Source of the DNA: Tritonibacter multivorans | GTDB taxonomy: Bacteria > Pseudomonadota > Alphaproteobacteria > Rhodobacterales > Rhodobacteraceae | DNA length: 64,000 bases | Reading direction: 5' to 3' | Assembly: GCF_001458415.1 (NCBI RefSeq) | Contig: NZ_CYSD01000012.1 | Span: 124,001-188,000, forward strand | In this document: piece after piece, positions 35,541-43,973 of the stretch | How positions within the stretch are numbered: position 1 is the stretch's first letter | How the letters are laid out: the number at the start of each line of letters is the position of its first letter | Translations under genes and position numbers: made by a program | Notes under the pieces: model-generated | Databases searched by the model: none | What the model was told of the DNA's origin: nothing | Seen by the model: the letters and a program-made list of their open reading frames with translations, nothing else

Positions 35541-35604
35541 TCTTCATCTTTTCCCAAATATCCCGGGGTGAATGGGCCGCAGGCCCAGAGGGGCAGCGCC
35601 CCTT
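35541..35604 (+). repeat. Intergenic two-hairpin repeat element, full copy
   Basis: Starts CATCTTTTCCCAAATA, then CCCGGGGTGAATGGGCC and two small hairpins GGGCC-GCA-GGCCC and AGGGGC-AGC-GCCCCT. It lies about 20 bases after the acetyltransferase stop. A shorter relative occurs at 46296-46343. I recall similar elements from other Rhodobacterales spacers, but cannot check copy number here. Confidence 0.6.
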
Positions 35605-35621
35605 CACAAAAACCCTCGCCC

Positions 35622-35658
35622 CAAAAGAAAGACCGCGCCTTCCCAAAGGAAGGCGCGG
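35622..35658 (-). terminator. Terminator of the SulP gene
   Basis: Perfect stem CCGCGCCTTCC / GGAAGGCGCGG with CAAA loop at 35633-35658; leftward it is followed by TCTTTCTTTT. 28 bases after the SulP stop. Confidence 0.85.
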
Positions 35659-35686
35659 CCCCAAGTCGCCAAAATGTTACGCCGCC

Positions 35687-37297
35687 TCAATGACCGCCGA
35701 GGATCCCGGTACGGACCGAATAGTCCACCGCCAGCGCGTATTCCGGATCGTCGTCATTCTCGACAACCAGATGCCCGGCCTTTGACAGCAGCTCATGACA
35801 ATCGCGGCTCAGGTGACGCAGCTGCAGGGTCTTGCCCTCCGCCTCGTATTTCGCCGCCACGGTCTCGATCGCTTGTAGCGCCGACTGGTCCACCACGCGC
35901 GACGCGGCAAAATCAACGATCACCACCGCCGGGTCGCCGGACACGTCAAACAGCTCCACAAACCCATCGGTAGAGCCAAAGAACAGCGGCCCCTGGATCT
36001 CATAGACTTTCGCGCCTTCTTCGGTGGCACTGTCACGGGTCACCGCATGAATGCGGCGTGCATTGTTCCACGCATAGGCCAGCGCGGAGACGATCACCCC
36101 AACCACAACCGCAATCGCAAGGTCGGTCATCACGGTCACAACGGTCACCAGCACAATCACAAAAGCATCCGTGAACGGCACTTTGGTCATGATCTTAAAG
36201 CTGTTCCACGCAAAGGTACCGATCACCACCATAAACATCACGCCCACAAGGGCGGCCAGCGGGATCTGCTCAATCAACGGCGAGGCCACAACGATGAACA
36301 GCAGCAGAAACAACGCCGCTGCAATGCCCGCAATCCGCGTCCGGCCACCGGATTTCACATTGATCATCGACTGACCAATCATCGCACAGCCGCCCATGCC
36401 ACCAAAGAAACCGGTGACAATATTGGACGCACCTTGCGCAATACATTCCTGGCTCGCGCCACCGCGTTTATTGGTGATCTCACCCACAAGGTTCAGCGTC
36501 AGCAGGCTCTCGATCAGACCGATTGCCGCCAGAATAACCGCATAGGGCAGGATGATCTGGAACGTCTCAAGGTTCAACGGCACCAAGGGCACGTGGAACA
36601 TCGGCAGCCCGCCTTCGATCGAGGCCATATCGCCCACACGCGGCACATCCAGACCAAAGACAATGACCAGAACCGCAACAATCCCGATCCCCGCCAGCGG
36701 CGCTGGGATTATATTGGTGATCTTCGGCATGCCCCAGATGATCGCCATGGTCAGGGCCACCAGACCCAGCATCATCATCATCTGGCCGCTGCCCAGCCAG
36801 TCCGCCCCGCCCGAGGCCGGGTCCTTGAACTGCGTCAGCTGCGCGAGGAAAATCACAATCGCCAAACCGTTCACAAAGCCCAGCATCACCGGATGCGGCA
36901 CCAGACGGATGAACTTGCCCCAATGCATCGCCCCCGCAATCACCTGCAGGATCCCCATCAGCACCACGGTCGCAAACAGGTACTCGACCCCATGCTCGGC
37001 GACCAGCGCCACCATGACCACAGCCAGCGCACCGGTCGCGCCGGAAATCATCCCCGGACGGCCACCAAACACGGCGGTGATCAAACCCACCAGAAACGCC
37101 GCATAAAGCCCCACCAAAGGGTGCACCCCAGCAACAAAGGCAAAAGCCACCGCTTCCGGCACCAAGGCCAGCGCCACCGTCAGGCCCGACAGCAGTTCCG
37201 TACGAATACGCGAGGCGGTAAAGCCCTCGTCCTGCATGATCGAAAGGTTCGGAGGAGATATGTTCTTGGCGAGCGTCGCCATAATGCCGCGTGTCAT
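35687..37297 (-). CDS. SulP family anion transporter with STAS domain
   Basis: 536 residues. A sulfate-transporter-type membrane domain (LSGLTVALALVPEAVAFAFV, HPLVGLYAAFLVGLITAVFG, GGMGGCAMIGQSMINVKSG) is followed by a C-terminal STAS domain from about 430 (VVIVDFAASRVVDQSALQAI). Members carry sulfate, bicarbonate or dicarboxylates; the NKRGGASQECIAQGASN segment suits the bicarbonate/sulfate bacterial group, but the substrate is open. Starts at 37297 or 37282 are both possible; neither has a strong ribosome site. No carbonic anhydrase is adjacent. Confidence 0.9.
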   Translation of the reverse strand: MTRGIMATLAKNISPPNLSIMQDEGFTASRIRTELLSGLTVALALVPEAVAFAFVAGVHPLVGLYAAFLVGLITAVFGGRPGMISGATGALAVVMVALVAEHGVEYLFATVVLMGILQVIAGAMHWGKFIRLVPHPVMLGFVNGLAIVIFLAQLTQFKDPASGGADWLGSGQMMMMLGLVALTMAIIWGMPKITNIIPAPLAGIGIVAVLVIVFGLDVPRVGDMASIEGGLPMFHVPLVPLNLETFQIILPYAVILAAIGLIESLLTLNLVGEITNKRGGASQECIAQGASNIVTGFFGGMGGCAMIGQSMINVKSGGRTRIAGIAAALFLLLFIVVASPLIEQIPLAALVGVMFMVVIGTFAWNSFKIMTKVPFTDAFVIVLVTVVTVMTDLAIAVVVGVIVSALAYAWNNARRIHAVTRDSATEEGAKVYEIQGPLFFGSTDGFVELFDVSGDPAVVIVDFAASRVVDQSALQAIETVAAKYEAEGKTLQLRHLSRDCHELLSKAGHLVVENDDDPEYALAVDYSVRTGILGGH

Positions 37298-37630
37298 GGA
37301 TATACCTGTCGTCGGAGAAGGGAGGAGTTACCCGCCTGTTAGCGTCAAAGCCCGCGTGGAGCAAGCTTTGCCCCGGTTTTCCCCCAAAAGCCGCGCCCCC
37401 GAGGCCACGCCTGCCCAAAAGGCACACGCCTTGCCCTGCCACTTCGCAGATCACTGCTCAGCGCGCGATCCAGGACGCGCTGGACGCGCGGAACCCACGT
37501 AAAACAACTCGCGTAAAACAATGTCTCCGGGCTGCGGCACGGCAAAGGTCGGCTCAATGTGCGCAACCGCTGCAACAGAGGGCCCAAATCAACGGCCGAG
37601 CGGCCTTTGAACACTGGTCAAATCAGAACG
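37298..37630. other. 333-base gene-free stretch
   Basis: Between the SulP start and the pentapeptide protein stop. It must hold the SulP promoter. A direct repeat CGTAAAACAA occurs twice around 37498-37521, and a small GGCCGAGCGGCC hairpin lies near 37596. No convincing ORF or RNA gene. Confidence 0.45.
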
Positions 37631-38002
37631 TCAGCCCCGCGTCTGTTCGTAGGCCTCGAAAAGATCCGAAACCAGCACCCCGTTGATCTTCATCCCCCTC
37701 AGATCGGCATCGGCGATCTCCACGTCAGCAAGCGTGGCTTGGGATATCTTGACGCCCGAGAGGTTTGCATCACTGATCAAGGCCTCAGAAAGGTTCACAT
37801 TTTGGAACGTCGACTTTGTAAGATTTACGTCATCAAAACGGGCTGCGCCAAGGTTCGTATTGGTGAACACCGCATTGGTCAGAACGGCATAGAAATGCGC
37901 GCCCTGGAGGTTGACGCCTTCAAACTTTGCTGCCGCCATATTGGCACGTTCATAGCGGGTGCCGGACAGGTCCGGTCCGTCAAACGGGTTTTGCGAATTC
38001 AT
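37631..38002 (-). CDS. Pentapeptide repeat protein
   Basis: 123 residues made almost wholly of A(D/N)LxX-type pentapeptides (ANMAAAKFEGVNLQGAHF, TNTNLGAARFDDVNLTKSTF, DANLSGVKISQATLADVEI), which fold as a right-handed quadrilateral beta-helix. About 18 repeats are visible. Roles vary; some members mimic DNA and protect gyrase, but no such function can be read here. GGAGA precedes the ATG. Confidence 0.9.
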   Translation of the reverse strand: MNSQNPFDGPDLSGTRYERANMAAAKFEGVNLQGAHFYAVLTNAVFTNTNLGAARFDDVNLTKSTFQNVNLSEALISDANLSGVKISQATLADVEIADADLRGMKINGVLVSDLFEAYEQTRG

Positions 38003-38153
38003 TCGGTGTCTCCAATCAACACTGCGGTGATAGGAAACACCCTAAGGCCGGTTCGCCGGTCTGTGAACGGGTCGAATCATCAAGTGACATACCAGTGGAT
38101 CGCGTGGGGCTGCCCCTGCACGGTGCAGGCGCAGGTCGTCCGCCAAATCCCGC

Positions 38154-38792
38154 TTACCCCGGCGCAAGTTTCCAAGTCTGCTCCGCCCCCGCACAGCGCG
38201 TGGCAATCGGGCCGGAAAGCGGCGCGCTGGCAAGGCATTCGGGCCTGTAGACACCTTCATACAGCGCCGCGATCTCGCCCTTTGGCACAGAAAACGGCGG
38301 ACCGTCGGTCTGACTTTGGTTATAGTCAAAACTGATCAGCAGCTGCGGCGCAGCGCCTGTCACCTGCGCAAGATGCCGGGCATAGCCCGGGCGCATGTTC
38401 TGTGGCAGGGCCACCAGGGCGGCACGGTCATAGGCTGCGTCAACATGCCCCAGATCCGCCGCCGCAAGCGCAAAGAAATCCCCCTGCCACAGGGTCAGAT
38501 CGCCGTTCGAAAACTTGGTCAGGGTCCCCTGTACGGTGACCACGGGTGTCAGCGACAGCCGCGCGAACACGGCTTCAACCGCGCCACGGTTGAACTCGAT
38601 CCCCGAAACTCGAAATCCCTGCGCCAGCAGCCAGTCAATATCGACCGTCTTTCCACAAAGCGGCACGAACATATGCGCGCCTTGGCTCAGGTCCAAAGCA
38701 GACAGGTTTTGTGTCAGAAACGGATTCGGCTCTGCTGCGTGAAACCCGATCCGACCGGTCTGCCACCGGTCTTGCCAAAACTGCTCTTCCAT
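38154..38792 (-). CDS. Thiopurine S-methyltransferase family protein
   Basis: 212 residues. TPMT signatures: EEQFWQDRWQTGRIGFH at the N terminus, HMFVPLCGKTVDIDWLLAQG (SAM motif I), GIEFNRGAVEAVF and YDRAALVALPQNMRPGYA. Bacterial members methylate selenium or tellurium oxyanions and thiol compounds. AAAGGAGA fixes ATG 38792. A DUF2938 gene starts upstream on the same strand. Confidence 0.9.
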   Translation of the reverse strand: MEEQFWQDRWQTGRIGFHAAEPNPFLTQNLSALDLSQGAHMFVPLCGKTVDIDWLLAQGFRVSGIEFNRGAVEAVFARLSLTPVVTVQGTLTKFSNGDLTLWQGDFFALAAADLGHVDAAYDRAALVALPQNMRPGYARHLAQVTGAAPQLLISFDYNQSQTDGPPFSVPKGEIAALYEGVYRPECLASAPLSGPIATRCAGAEQTWKLAPG

Positions 38793-38895
38793 AAATCTCT
38801 CCTTTGAGGCGCGCCTGCGCCCCGGTGTTACGGGGCCATACAGACGCTGTACAGGGGGGCGGGGGAGGACAGGACGCGCCCCCCGCACATGATGG

Positions 38896-39369
38896 TCAAA
38901 CCAAATAGGCCGCAAGCATCAGACCCACCCCAAACGCGAGGTGCGAGATCATGCTGCCTTTGCGTGCGACCCATGGTGCGGGCATCCTTGAGGCTGCGAT
39001 CCCCAGCCCCATTGCAGGTTGCATAATCAGAAACGGCACAACGACCGTTGCCACCCCATAGGCCAGCACCAGCAGAGGCTGCCCACCGCCAATCCAACGC
39101 GCTCCCGCAAGGCCCAATAGCCCCCATGCCAAAAGCGCACCGATGACATAGTGCAGCGCCCAGCCGACCGGGCGCTCAAACGCAACGGGCGCGGATTGCA
39201 TTATGTTTTCATGGACAAAGCGCCCCTTTCTCATATGTCCGACCCAACGGGCAACCAGGGCATAATCCAACCCCGCCCGACCGGTGATCGAACGGCGCAT
39301 AACCGATACCCCGTCCATAAAGGCCGTCGCCGCCAGCCCCGCGAGCCCTGCACGCCAAATCTCTTCCAT
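38896..39369 (-). CDS. DUF2938 family membrane protein
   Basis: 157 residues, four hydrophobic helices. Family hallmarks: AATAFMDGVSVMRR, VARWVGHMRKGRFVHENI, GWALHYVIGALLAWGLL and VVPFLIMQPAMGLGIAASRM. Unknown function. GGAGGGAA before the ATG at 39369. It is divergent from a MerR-type regulator across a 79-base spacer with a nested inverted repeat, so the regulator probably controls it and possibly the TPMT gene 103 bases downstream. Confidence 0.85.
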   Translation of the reverse strand: MEEIWRAGLAGLAATAFMDGVSVMRRSITGRAGLDYALVARWVGHMRKGRFVHENIMQSAPVAFERPVGWALHYVIGALLAWGLLGLAGARWIGGGQPLLVLAYGVATVVVPFLIMQPAMGLGIAASRMPAPWVARKGSMISHLAFGVGLMLAAYLV

Positions 39370-39394
39370 ACTGCTTCCCTCCGATAGGAATCCT

Positions 39395-39435
39395 TGACTT
39401 CTGATCGTCAGCCCGCAGGCTGCCACTTAAAGTCA
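39395..39435. promoter_or_regulatory. Nested inverted repeats in the DUF2938-merR promoter
   Basis: Outer arms TGACTT (39395-39400) and AAGTCA (39430-39435); inner arms CAGCC (39409-39413) and GGCTG (39418-39422). Both pairs share a centre within one base, as expected of a dyad operator for a dimeric MerR-type protein. Confidence 0.5.
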
Positions 39436-39448
39436 GCGTGAGGTCAAT

Positions 39449-39865
39449 ATGGAATTTCTCGACATTGCAGAGGTCGCAGCTCGGTCCGGCCTAACCGCCG
39501 CCACGCTGCGCTATTACGAAGATCGCGGCCTCATCGAAGCCCCCGCCCGCAAAGGGCTGCGACGGCAATACGCGCCGTCTGTGATGGAACGCCTCGCTCT
39601 TATTGCATTGGGGCAACGGGCGGGGTTCAGCCTCGACGAAATCTCAGAGATGCTGCCCGCATCTCCCACGGTGTCCATTGACCGCGCACGCCTGCTGTCC
39701 CGCGCAGAGGACATCGAAGCGCACATCCGAGATCTCAGCGCTCTAGCTGACGCCCTGCGCCATACTGCGGACTGCCCCGCGCCCAGCCACGGAGAATGCC
39801 CGACCTTTCGCCGCATGATGAATGCGGCCCTGAAACGCCCCCGCCCGCCCAAACGCGCATCCTGA
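39449..39865 (+). CDS. MerR family transcriptional regulator
   Basis: 138 residues. Winged helix with DIAEVAARSGLTAATLRYYEDRG, a dimerisation helix (RARLLSRAEDIEAHIRDLSA) and a short C-terminal effector region with two cysteines (ADCPAPSHGECPTF). The cysteine spacing differs from SoxR, so an iron-sulfur cluster is not assured; metal or thiol sensing is possible. Divergent from DUF2938. The 3' end runs straight into repeat copy 3. Confidence 0.88.
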   Translation: MEFLDIAEVAARSGLTAATLRYYEDRGLIEAPARKGLRRQYAPSVMERLALIALGQRAGFSLDEISEMLPASPTVSIDRARLLSRAEDIEAHIRDLSALADALRHTADCPAPSHGECPTFRRMMNAALKRPRPPKRAS

Positions 39866-39867
39866 TT

Positions 39868-39899
39868 TTCTTTTGGCCTAAAATACTCCCGCCGGAGGC
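39868..39899 (+). repeat. Dispersed 3'-end repeat, copy 3
   Basis: Begins 2 bases after the merR stop as TCTTTTGGCCTAAAATACTC and ends CCCGCCGGAGGC. Same orientation relative to the preceding gene as copies 1 and 2, but here no long hairpin follows. Confidence 0.8.
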
Positions 39900-39967
39900 A
39901 TCCAACACTTGCCAAATGCCACCCCCCTTGGCCTTATCTGCGCACACCCAGCAGGAGAGGACGGATC

Positions 39968-40858
39968 ATGACCGCGACCACCCCGAAAGACACCATGATC
40001 GCCGTGATCGGCGGTTCGGGCATTTACGACATTGACGGGCTGGAGGACGCGCAATGGGTCGGTGTTGATACCCCATGGGGGGCGCCCTCGGACCAAATTC
40101 TGACCGGTCGGTTCGACGGTGTGAAAATGGCCTTTCTGCCCCGCCATGGACGTGGCCATGTGCATTCCCCGACCGAAGTGCCCTACCGCGCCAATATCGA
40201 CGCCCTCAAACGCCTGGGCGCGACCGATGTGATATCAGTCTCAGCCTGCGGATCCTTCCGCGAGGCATACGCACCGGGCGATTTTGTTGTGGTGGATCAA
40301 TTCATTGACCGCACCTTCGCCCGCGAGAAATCGTTCTTTGGCACGGGCTGTGTCGCGCATGTATCGGTCGCACATCCCACCTGCCCGCGCCTCAGCGACG
40401 CCTGTGAAACCGCCGCCAAAGCGGCAGGCATCACTGTCCACCGGGGCGGCACATACCTGTGTATGGAGGGGCCCCAATTTTCCACACTGGCCGAATCCAA
40501 AATGTACCGCGAGGCTTGGGGCTGCGATGTGATCGGCATGACCAACATGCCGGAAGCGAAATTGGCACGCGAAGCCGAGCTCTGCTATGCCTCGGTCGCC
40601 ATGGTCACCGACTACGACAGCTGGCACCCCGACCACGGCGCTGTCGACATCAGCGACATCATCCAAACCCTTCAGGGCAATTCGGACAAGGGCCGAGCAA
40701 TGGTCAAAGGCCTGCCCACCCTGCTGGGCGCGACGCGCGAAGACTGCCCGCACGGCTGCGACAAGGCGCTGGAATATGCAATCATGACCGCTCCAGACAA
40801 ACGCGACCCTGCACTGCTGGCCAAACTGGACACCGTGGCCGGGCGGGTGTTGGGCTAA
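39968..40858 (+). CDS. mtnP: S-methyl-5'-thioadenosine phosphorylase
   Basis: 296 residues. Phosphorolyses methylthioadenosine to adenine and methylthioribose-1-P in the methionine salvage pathway. Family segments: IAVIGGSGIYDIDGL, LPRHGRGHVHSPTEVPYRAN, GTYLCMEGPQFSTLAESKMY and DVIGMTNMPEAKLAREAEL. AGGAGAGG lies before the ATG. The adenine product is a substrate for apt 3 kb downstream. Confidence 0.95.
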   Translation: MTATTPKDTMIAVIGGSGIYDIDGLEDAQWVGVDTPWGAPSDQILTGRFDGVKMAFLPRHGRGHVHSPTEVPYRANIDALKRLGATDVISVSACGSFREAYAPGDFVVVDQFIDRTFAREKSFFGTGCVAHVSVAHPTCPRLSDACETAAKAAGITVHRGGTYLCMEGPQFSTLAESKMYREAWGCDVIGMTNMPEAKLAREAELCYASVAMVTDYDSWHPDHGAVDISDIIQTLQGNSDKGRAMVKGLPTLLGATREDCPHGCDKALEYAIMTAPDKRDPALLAKLDTVAGRVLG

Positions 40859-40964
40859 CACATTTCTACAACACCGCGGAACAGACCGGCGCGTGCCGAT
40901 GTGCGCGTCTTCCTTCAGACCAACAAGCCCCCATATGTCCCTCGTGAACATGCGGAGGGAAAAT

Positions 40965-41969
40965 ATGCGGGTCACCGGGATCGATACGGCACGGTTTTTT
41001 GCCTACTGCGGCATGGTTCTGGTGAATTTCCGGCTGGCCGCCGAAGTTTCCAGCACCGGCGACTGGCCCTCTCGGATCACAGATGCCCTGGAAGGGCGCG
41101 CAGCCGCCCTGTTTGTGGTGCTTGCCGGGGTTGGACTGGCCCTGGGCCGGGCGCGGACCAGCGACACCCTCAAACGGGCCGTGGTGCTCATGACGCTGGG
41201 GCTGCTTAATCTGACGATCTTTGAAGCCGACATTCTGCATTTCTACGCGTTCTACTTCCTGGCCGCATTGCCCTTCCTCTCTGCCTCGCCAAAACAGCTG
41301 TGGCTTGCGATCCTGGGCATTCTGGTCCTGTCCATGGCCGCGCATTTGGTGCTGGACTATGACCGCAATTGGACCTGGGACACTTTGTATTACGAGGGCT
41401 TCTGGACCGTTGATGGGTTTGCCCTGCATACGCTGTTCAATGGCTGGCATCCGGTGTTGCCCTGGCTTGCCTTTCTGCTGCTTGGGCTGTGGCTTGGCCG
41501 TTTGCCGCTGCGTCGCCGTTCGGTTCAGCTGACCATGACAGCCGTCGGCAGCCTTGTGGCCGCAGCCGGGGCGCTGCCGCAGCATGCCCTTCAGGACCCG
41601 GACCTGCGCGCCCTTCTGGACACCGCTATGATCCCGCCGGGGCCGACCTATGTGATCGCAGCCAGCGGCAGCGCTGTTGCCGCACTTGGACTGGTGCTGC
41701 TGCTGCAACCCGTTTTGGACCGCCTGCGCATTGCGCCCTGGCTCATTGCGCCGGGGCGTATGGCGCTGAGCCTGTATTTGCTGCACATTCTGGTGGGCAT
41801 GGGCACATTGGAGGCGCTTGGCCTTTTGGGCGGGCAGCTGTCGACCAGCGGTATCTTCGCCATCAGCCTGCTGGCCTGCGCTGTTTCCGCAGTGTTTGGC
41901 GTGCTGTGGACACGCGCGTTTGGCCTTGGCCCGCTGGAACAGTTGATGCGCTGGGTTGTGAAACGCTAA
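40965..41969 (+). CDS. DUF418/DUF1624-type multi-pass membrane protein
   Basis: 334 residues, about nine to ten transmembrane helices. N terminus RVTGIDTARFFAYCGMVLVN resembles the acyltransferase-like DUF1624 start, and PGRMALSLYLLHILVGM is the DUF418 signature. Such proteins may transfer acetyl groups across the membrane; not proven. ATG 40965 is preferred over three upstream in-frame ATGs because GGAGG lies directly before it. Confidence 0.82.
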   Translation: MRVTGIDTARFFAYCGMVLVNFRLAAEVSSTGDWPSRITDALEGRAAALFVVLAGVGLALGRARTSDTLKRAVVLMTLGLLNLTIFEADILHFYAFYFLAALPFLSASPKQLWLAILGILVLSMAAHLVLDYDRNWTWDTLYYEGFWTVDGFALHTLFNGWHPVLPWLAFLLLGLWLGRLPLRRRSVQLTMTAVGSLVAAAGALPQHALQDPDLRALLDTAMIPPGPTYVIAASGSAVAALGLVLLLQPVLDRLRIAPWLIAPGRMALSLYLLHILVGMGTLEALGLLGGQLSTSGIFAISLLACAVSAVFGVLWTRAFGLGPLEQLMRWVVKR

Positions 41970-42029
41970 AGCTTGACAGGCGCATCGAGATCAGGCTTGG
42001 TTCCATTCACACATGTAACCGGAGCCCCC

Positions 42030-42659
42030 ATGGACCTGCATCTTTGGCTTGCCTTTGTCGCGGCCTCCACCGCCTTGCTGATCATCCCCGGCCCCACCAT
42101 TTTACTGGTGCTGTCCTATGCCATTAGCAAGGGGCGACAGGTTGCGGTTTCATCGGCGCTTGGCGTGGCAACCGGGGATCTGATCGCCATGACCGCCTCG
42201 CTTGCGGGGCTGGGCGCTTTGGTCATGGCTTCGGCTGAGTTGTTTGTGGTGCTGAAATGGGTGGGCGCGGCCTATCTGGTCTATCTTGGGTTCAAACTCT
42301 GGTGCAGCGCGCGCGGCGCAGATGGGATGCAAATCGACCCCAATGCCAAAATTTCAGCGCGCGGGGTCTTTGCCCATAATGCGCTGGTGACCGCATTGAA
42401 CCCAAAGTCGATTGCCTTCTTCATCGCCTTTGTCCCGCAGTTTTTGCGCCCCGAGCAGCCATTGCTGCCACAGTTTGCGATCCTGATTGCGACGTTTGTG
42501 ACCTTGGCAGCCCTGAACGCGCTGGCCTATGCGCTGATGGCGGACAAGCTGCGCAAGTGGATTGCCCAACCCCGCGCGATTGCGCGGATCACCCGTGGTG
42601 GCGGGCTGGTTCTGATGGGCATGGGCGTGGCCACGGCCTTTATGCGCCGTCCCGCCTGA
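42030..42659 (+). CDS. LysE/RhtB family amino-acid exporter
   Basis: 209 residues, six helices. STALLIIPGPTILLVLSYAI and the conserved GVATGDLI block, then ALVTALNPKSIAFFIAFVPQF. Exports amino acids or derivatives such as homoserine; substrate not determinable. CGGAG precedes ATG 42030. Confidence 0.93.
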   Translation: MDLHLWLAFVAASTALLIIPGPTILLVLSYAISKGRQVAVSSALGVATGDLIAMTASLAGLGALVMASAELFVVLKWVGAAYLVYLGFKLWCSARGADGMQIDPNAKISARGVFAHNALVTALNPKSIAFFIAFVPQFLRPEQPLLPQFAILIATFVTLAALNALAYALMADKLRKWIAQPRAIARITRGGGLVLMGMGVATAFMRRPA

Positions 42660-42723
42660 TCCTCCCTCGCATCGGAATAGAATTTGGGCCACGTTTGCGG
42701 CCCTTTTGCCACATCCCGCGCGC

Positions 42724-42912
42724 TCAGCCTTTTTTGTTTTTCTTCACAAAACTGCGAATGAAATGGCGAATCTCGCGCGCAGCTGTTGTGTCGAGCTCTT
42801 TGCAAAGTTCAACAAATTCATCACGTTCTTCTTTTCCCAACCGCAAGATCAGCTGGCTGTCCTTCTTTTTTCCGCCTTCCTCTTTCGGAAGCGATTTCAA
42901 CTTTTTGTTCAT
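42724..42912 (-). CDS. Small ribbon-helix-helix-type protein
   Basis: 62 residues, very lysine-rich at both ends. The core QLILRLGKEERDEFVELC then KELDTTAAREIRHFIRSF shows the strand-helix-helix order and the alternating strand residues of the RHH (Arc/MetJ/CopG) fold, the typical small DNA-binding or antitoxin-like module. A longer frame to 43071 exists but runs through the AT-rich operator region and is rejected. Divergent from the 38-residue ORF at 43037; the spacer has stacked palindromes it might bind. Base composition is lower in GC than neighbouring genes, hinting at separate origin. Confidence 0.6.
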   Translation of the reverse strand: MNKKLKSLPKEEGGKKKDSQLILRLGKEERDEFVELCKELDTTAAREIRHFIRSFVKKNKKG

Positions 42913-42949
42913 AATTGTTGGCCCAGCCGTTGAAAGTGACGCTAAGTAA

Positions 42950-42984
42950 ATGTATATACATTGCATATGCACGTTGTGTACATA
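42950..42984. promoter_or_regulatory. Stacked palindromes in AT-rich spacer (candidate RHH operator)
   Basis: ATGTATATACAT (42950-42961) and TGCATATGCA (42962-42971) are perfect palindromes and abut; TGTACA (42977-42982) follows, flanked by imperfect TG/TA symmetry. Centres are about 11 and 13 bases apart, close to one helical turn, as in multi-site RHH operators. Confidence 0.55.
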
Positions 42985-43036
42985 CCGGCGCGTGTATCGA
43001 GCATAAGTATTTGTTAACCATAAGGAGAGTGCAACC

Positions 43037-43153
43037 ATGAACCTCCACGTCGCCCGAAATATGCTGACCACCCGCCGCCAGGATTGGCTGCGTCCGCACC
43101 TGCCATGGCTGCCCGAAGGGCTGTATCGGACTTATCTTTCGAAATGGAAGTAA
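43037..43153 (+). CDS. 38-residue basic small ORF
   Basis: ATG at 43037 with AAGGAGAG 7 bases upstream and stop TAA at 43151. The product is basic and rich in Trp, Tyr and Arg (RRQDWLRPHLPWLPEGLYR, then TYLSKWK). No family recognised. The near-ideal ribosome site and the position facing the RHH gene across stacked palindromes argue that it is translated. It could be a small regulatory or membrane-active peptide; that is speculation. Confidence 0.5.
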   Translation: MNLHVARNMLTTRRQDWLRPHLPWLPEGLYRTYLSKWK

Positions 43154-43307
43154 TGCAGGTTTCGCAACGATAGGCAGGACCTGATTAGGTAATTTCTCCG
43201 GTTCTGGCTTGAATCACGCGTCCCTATCGGTCAAACCGCTATGGGCTTCGCGCAAACGCGGGGCTTACAGTTGATTGACCGAAGCCAAAAGCCAAGGACG
43301 CCCTGCG

Positions 43308-43856
43308 ATGAGCACCAACAGCAAATCCAAATCCGTCAAGGACTACATCCGTACCATCGTGGATTTCCCCCACGAAGGGATCATGTTCCGTGACGTGACC
43401 ACCCTGTTTGCCGACCCACGCGGTTTCCGCATGGCGGTTGACCAGATGCTGCACCCCTATGCCGGACAACGTATCGACAAAGTGGTCGGCCTTGAGGCCC
43501 GCGGCTTTATTCTGGGCGGTGCGATTGCCCACCAGCTCGGCACTGGTTTTGTGCCGATCCGCAAAAAGGGCAAACTGCCCGGCGCCACCATCAGCCAGGA
43601 ATACAAGCTGGAATACGGTGAGGCCGTGGTTGAGCTGCACAAGGATGCAATCCAGCCGGGTGAAAAGATTCTGCTGGTCGATGACCTTCTGGCCACCGGC
43701 GGTACCGCAGGGGCAGGCATCAAGCTGATCGAACGCCTTGGCGGCGAGATCATCTCCTGTTCTTTCATCATTGACCTTCCCGAACTGGGCGGCCGCAAGC
43801 TGCTCGAGGATATGGGTATGGACGTCAATGTCCTGTGCGAGTTTGACGGGCTCTGA
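43308..43856 (+). CDS. apt: Adenine phosphoribosyltransferase
   Basis: 182 residues. Makes AMP from adenine and PRPP (purine salvage). [38 protein letters not shown] and the PRPP loop [17 protein letters not shown] are all present. The ATG at 43308 has AAGGA upstream; a TTG at 43275 would only add a non-family extension. Confidence 0.96.
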   Translation: MSTNSKSKSVKDYIRTIVDFPHEGIMFRDVTTLFADPRGFRMAVDQMLHPYAGQRIDKVVGLEARGFILGGAIAHQLGTGFVPIRKKGKLPGATISQEYKLEYGEAVVELHKDAIQPGEKILLVDDLLATGGTAGAGIKLIERLGGEIISCSFIIDLPELGGRKLLEDMGMDVNVLCEFDGL

Positions 43857-43890
43857 CACGCGTGCCGAAACTGGCGCTAAAAACGTAAAA

Positions 43891-43916
43891 ACCGGGCCAA
43901 GACGCCCGGTTTTTTT
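43891..43916 (+). terminator. Intrinsic terminator of apt
   Basis: ACCGGGC / GCCCGGT with 6-base loop, followed directly by six T's, 35 bases after the stop. Confidence 0.88.
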
Positions 43917-43973
43917 ATGTGCACGTCTTTCTGATCCCGACTGTGAATCACGCCGCACCCGCAACCAAGGGCG

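Noticed and set aside
42913-43071. N-terminal extension of the RHH protein to 43071
   Set aside because: It would translate the palindrome cluster into an implausible Tyr/His-rich segment, and the RHH fold starts at 42912.
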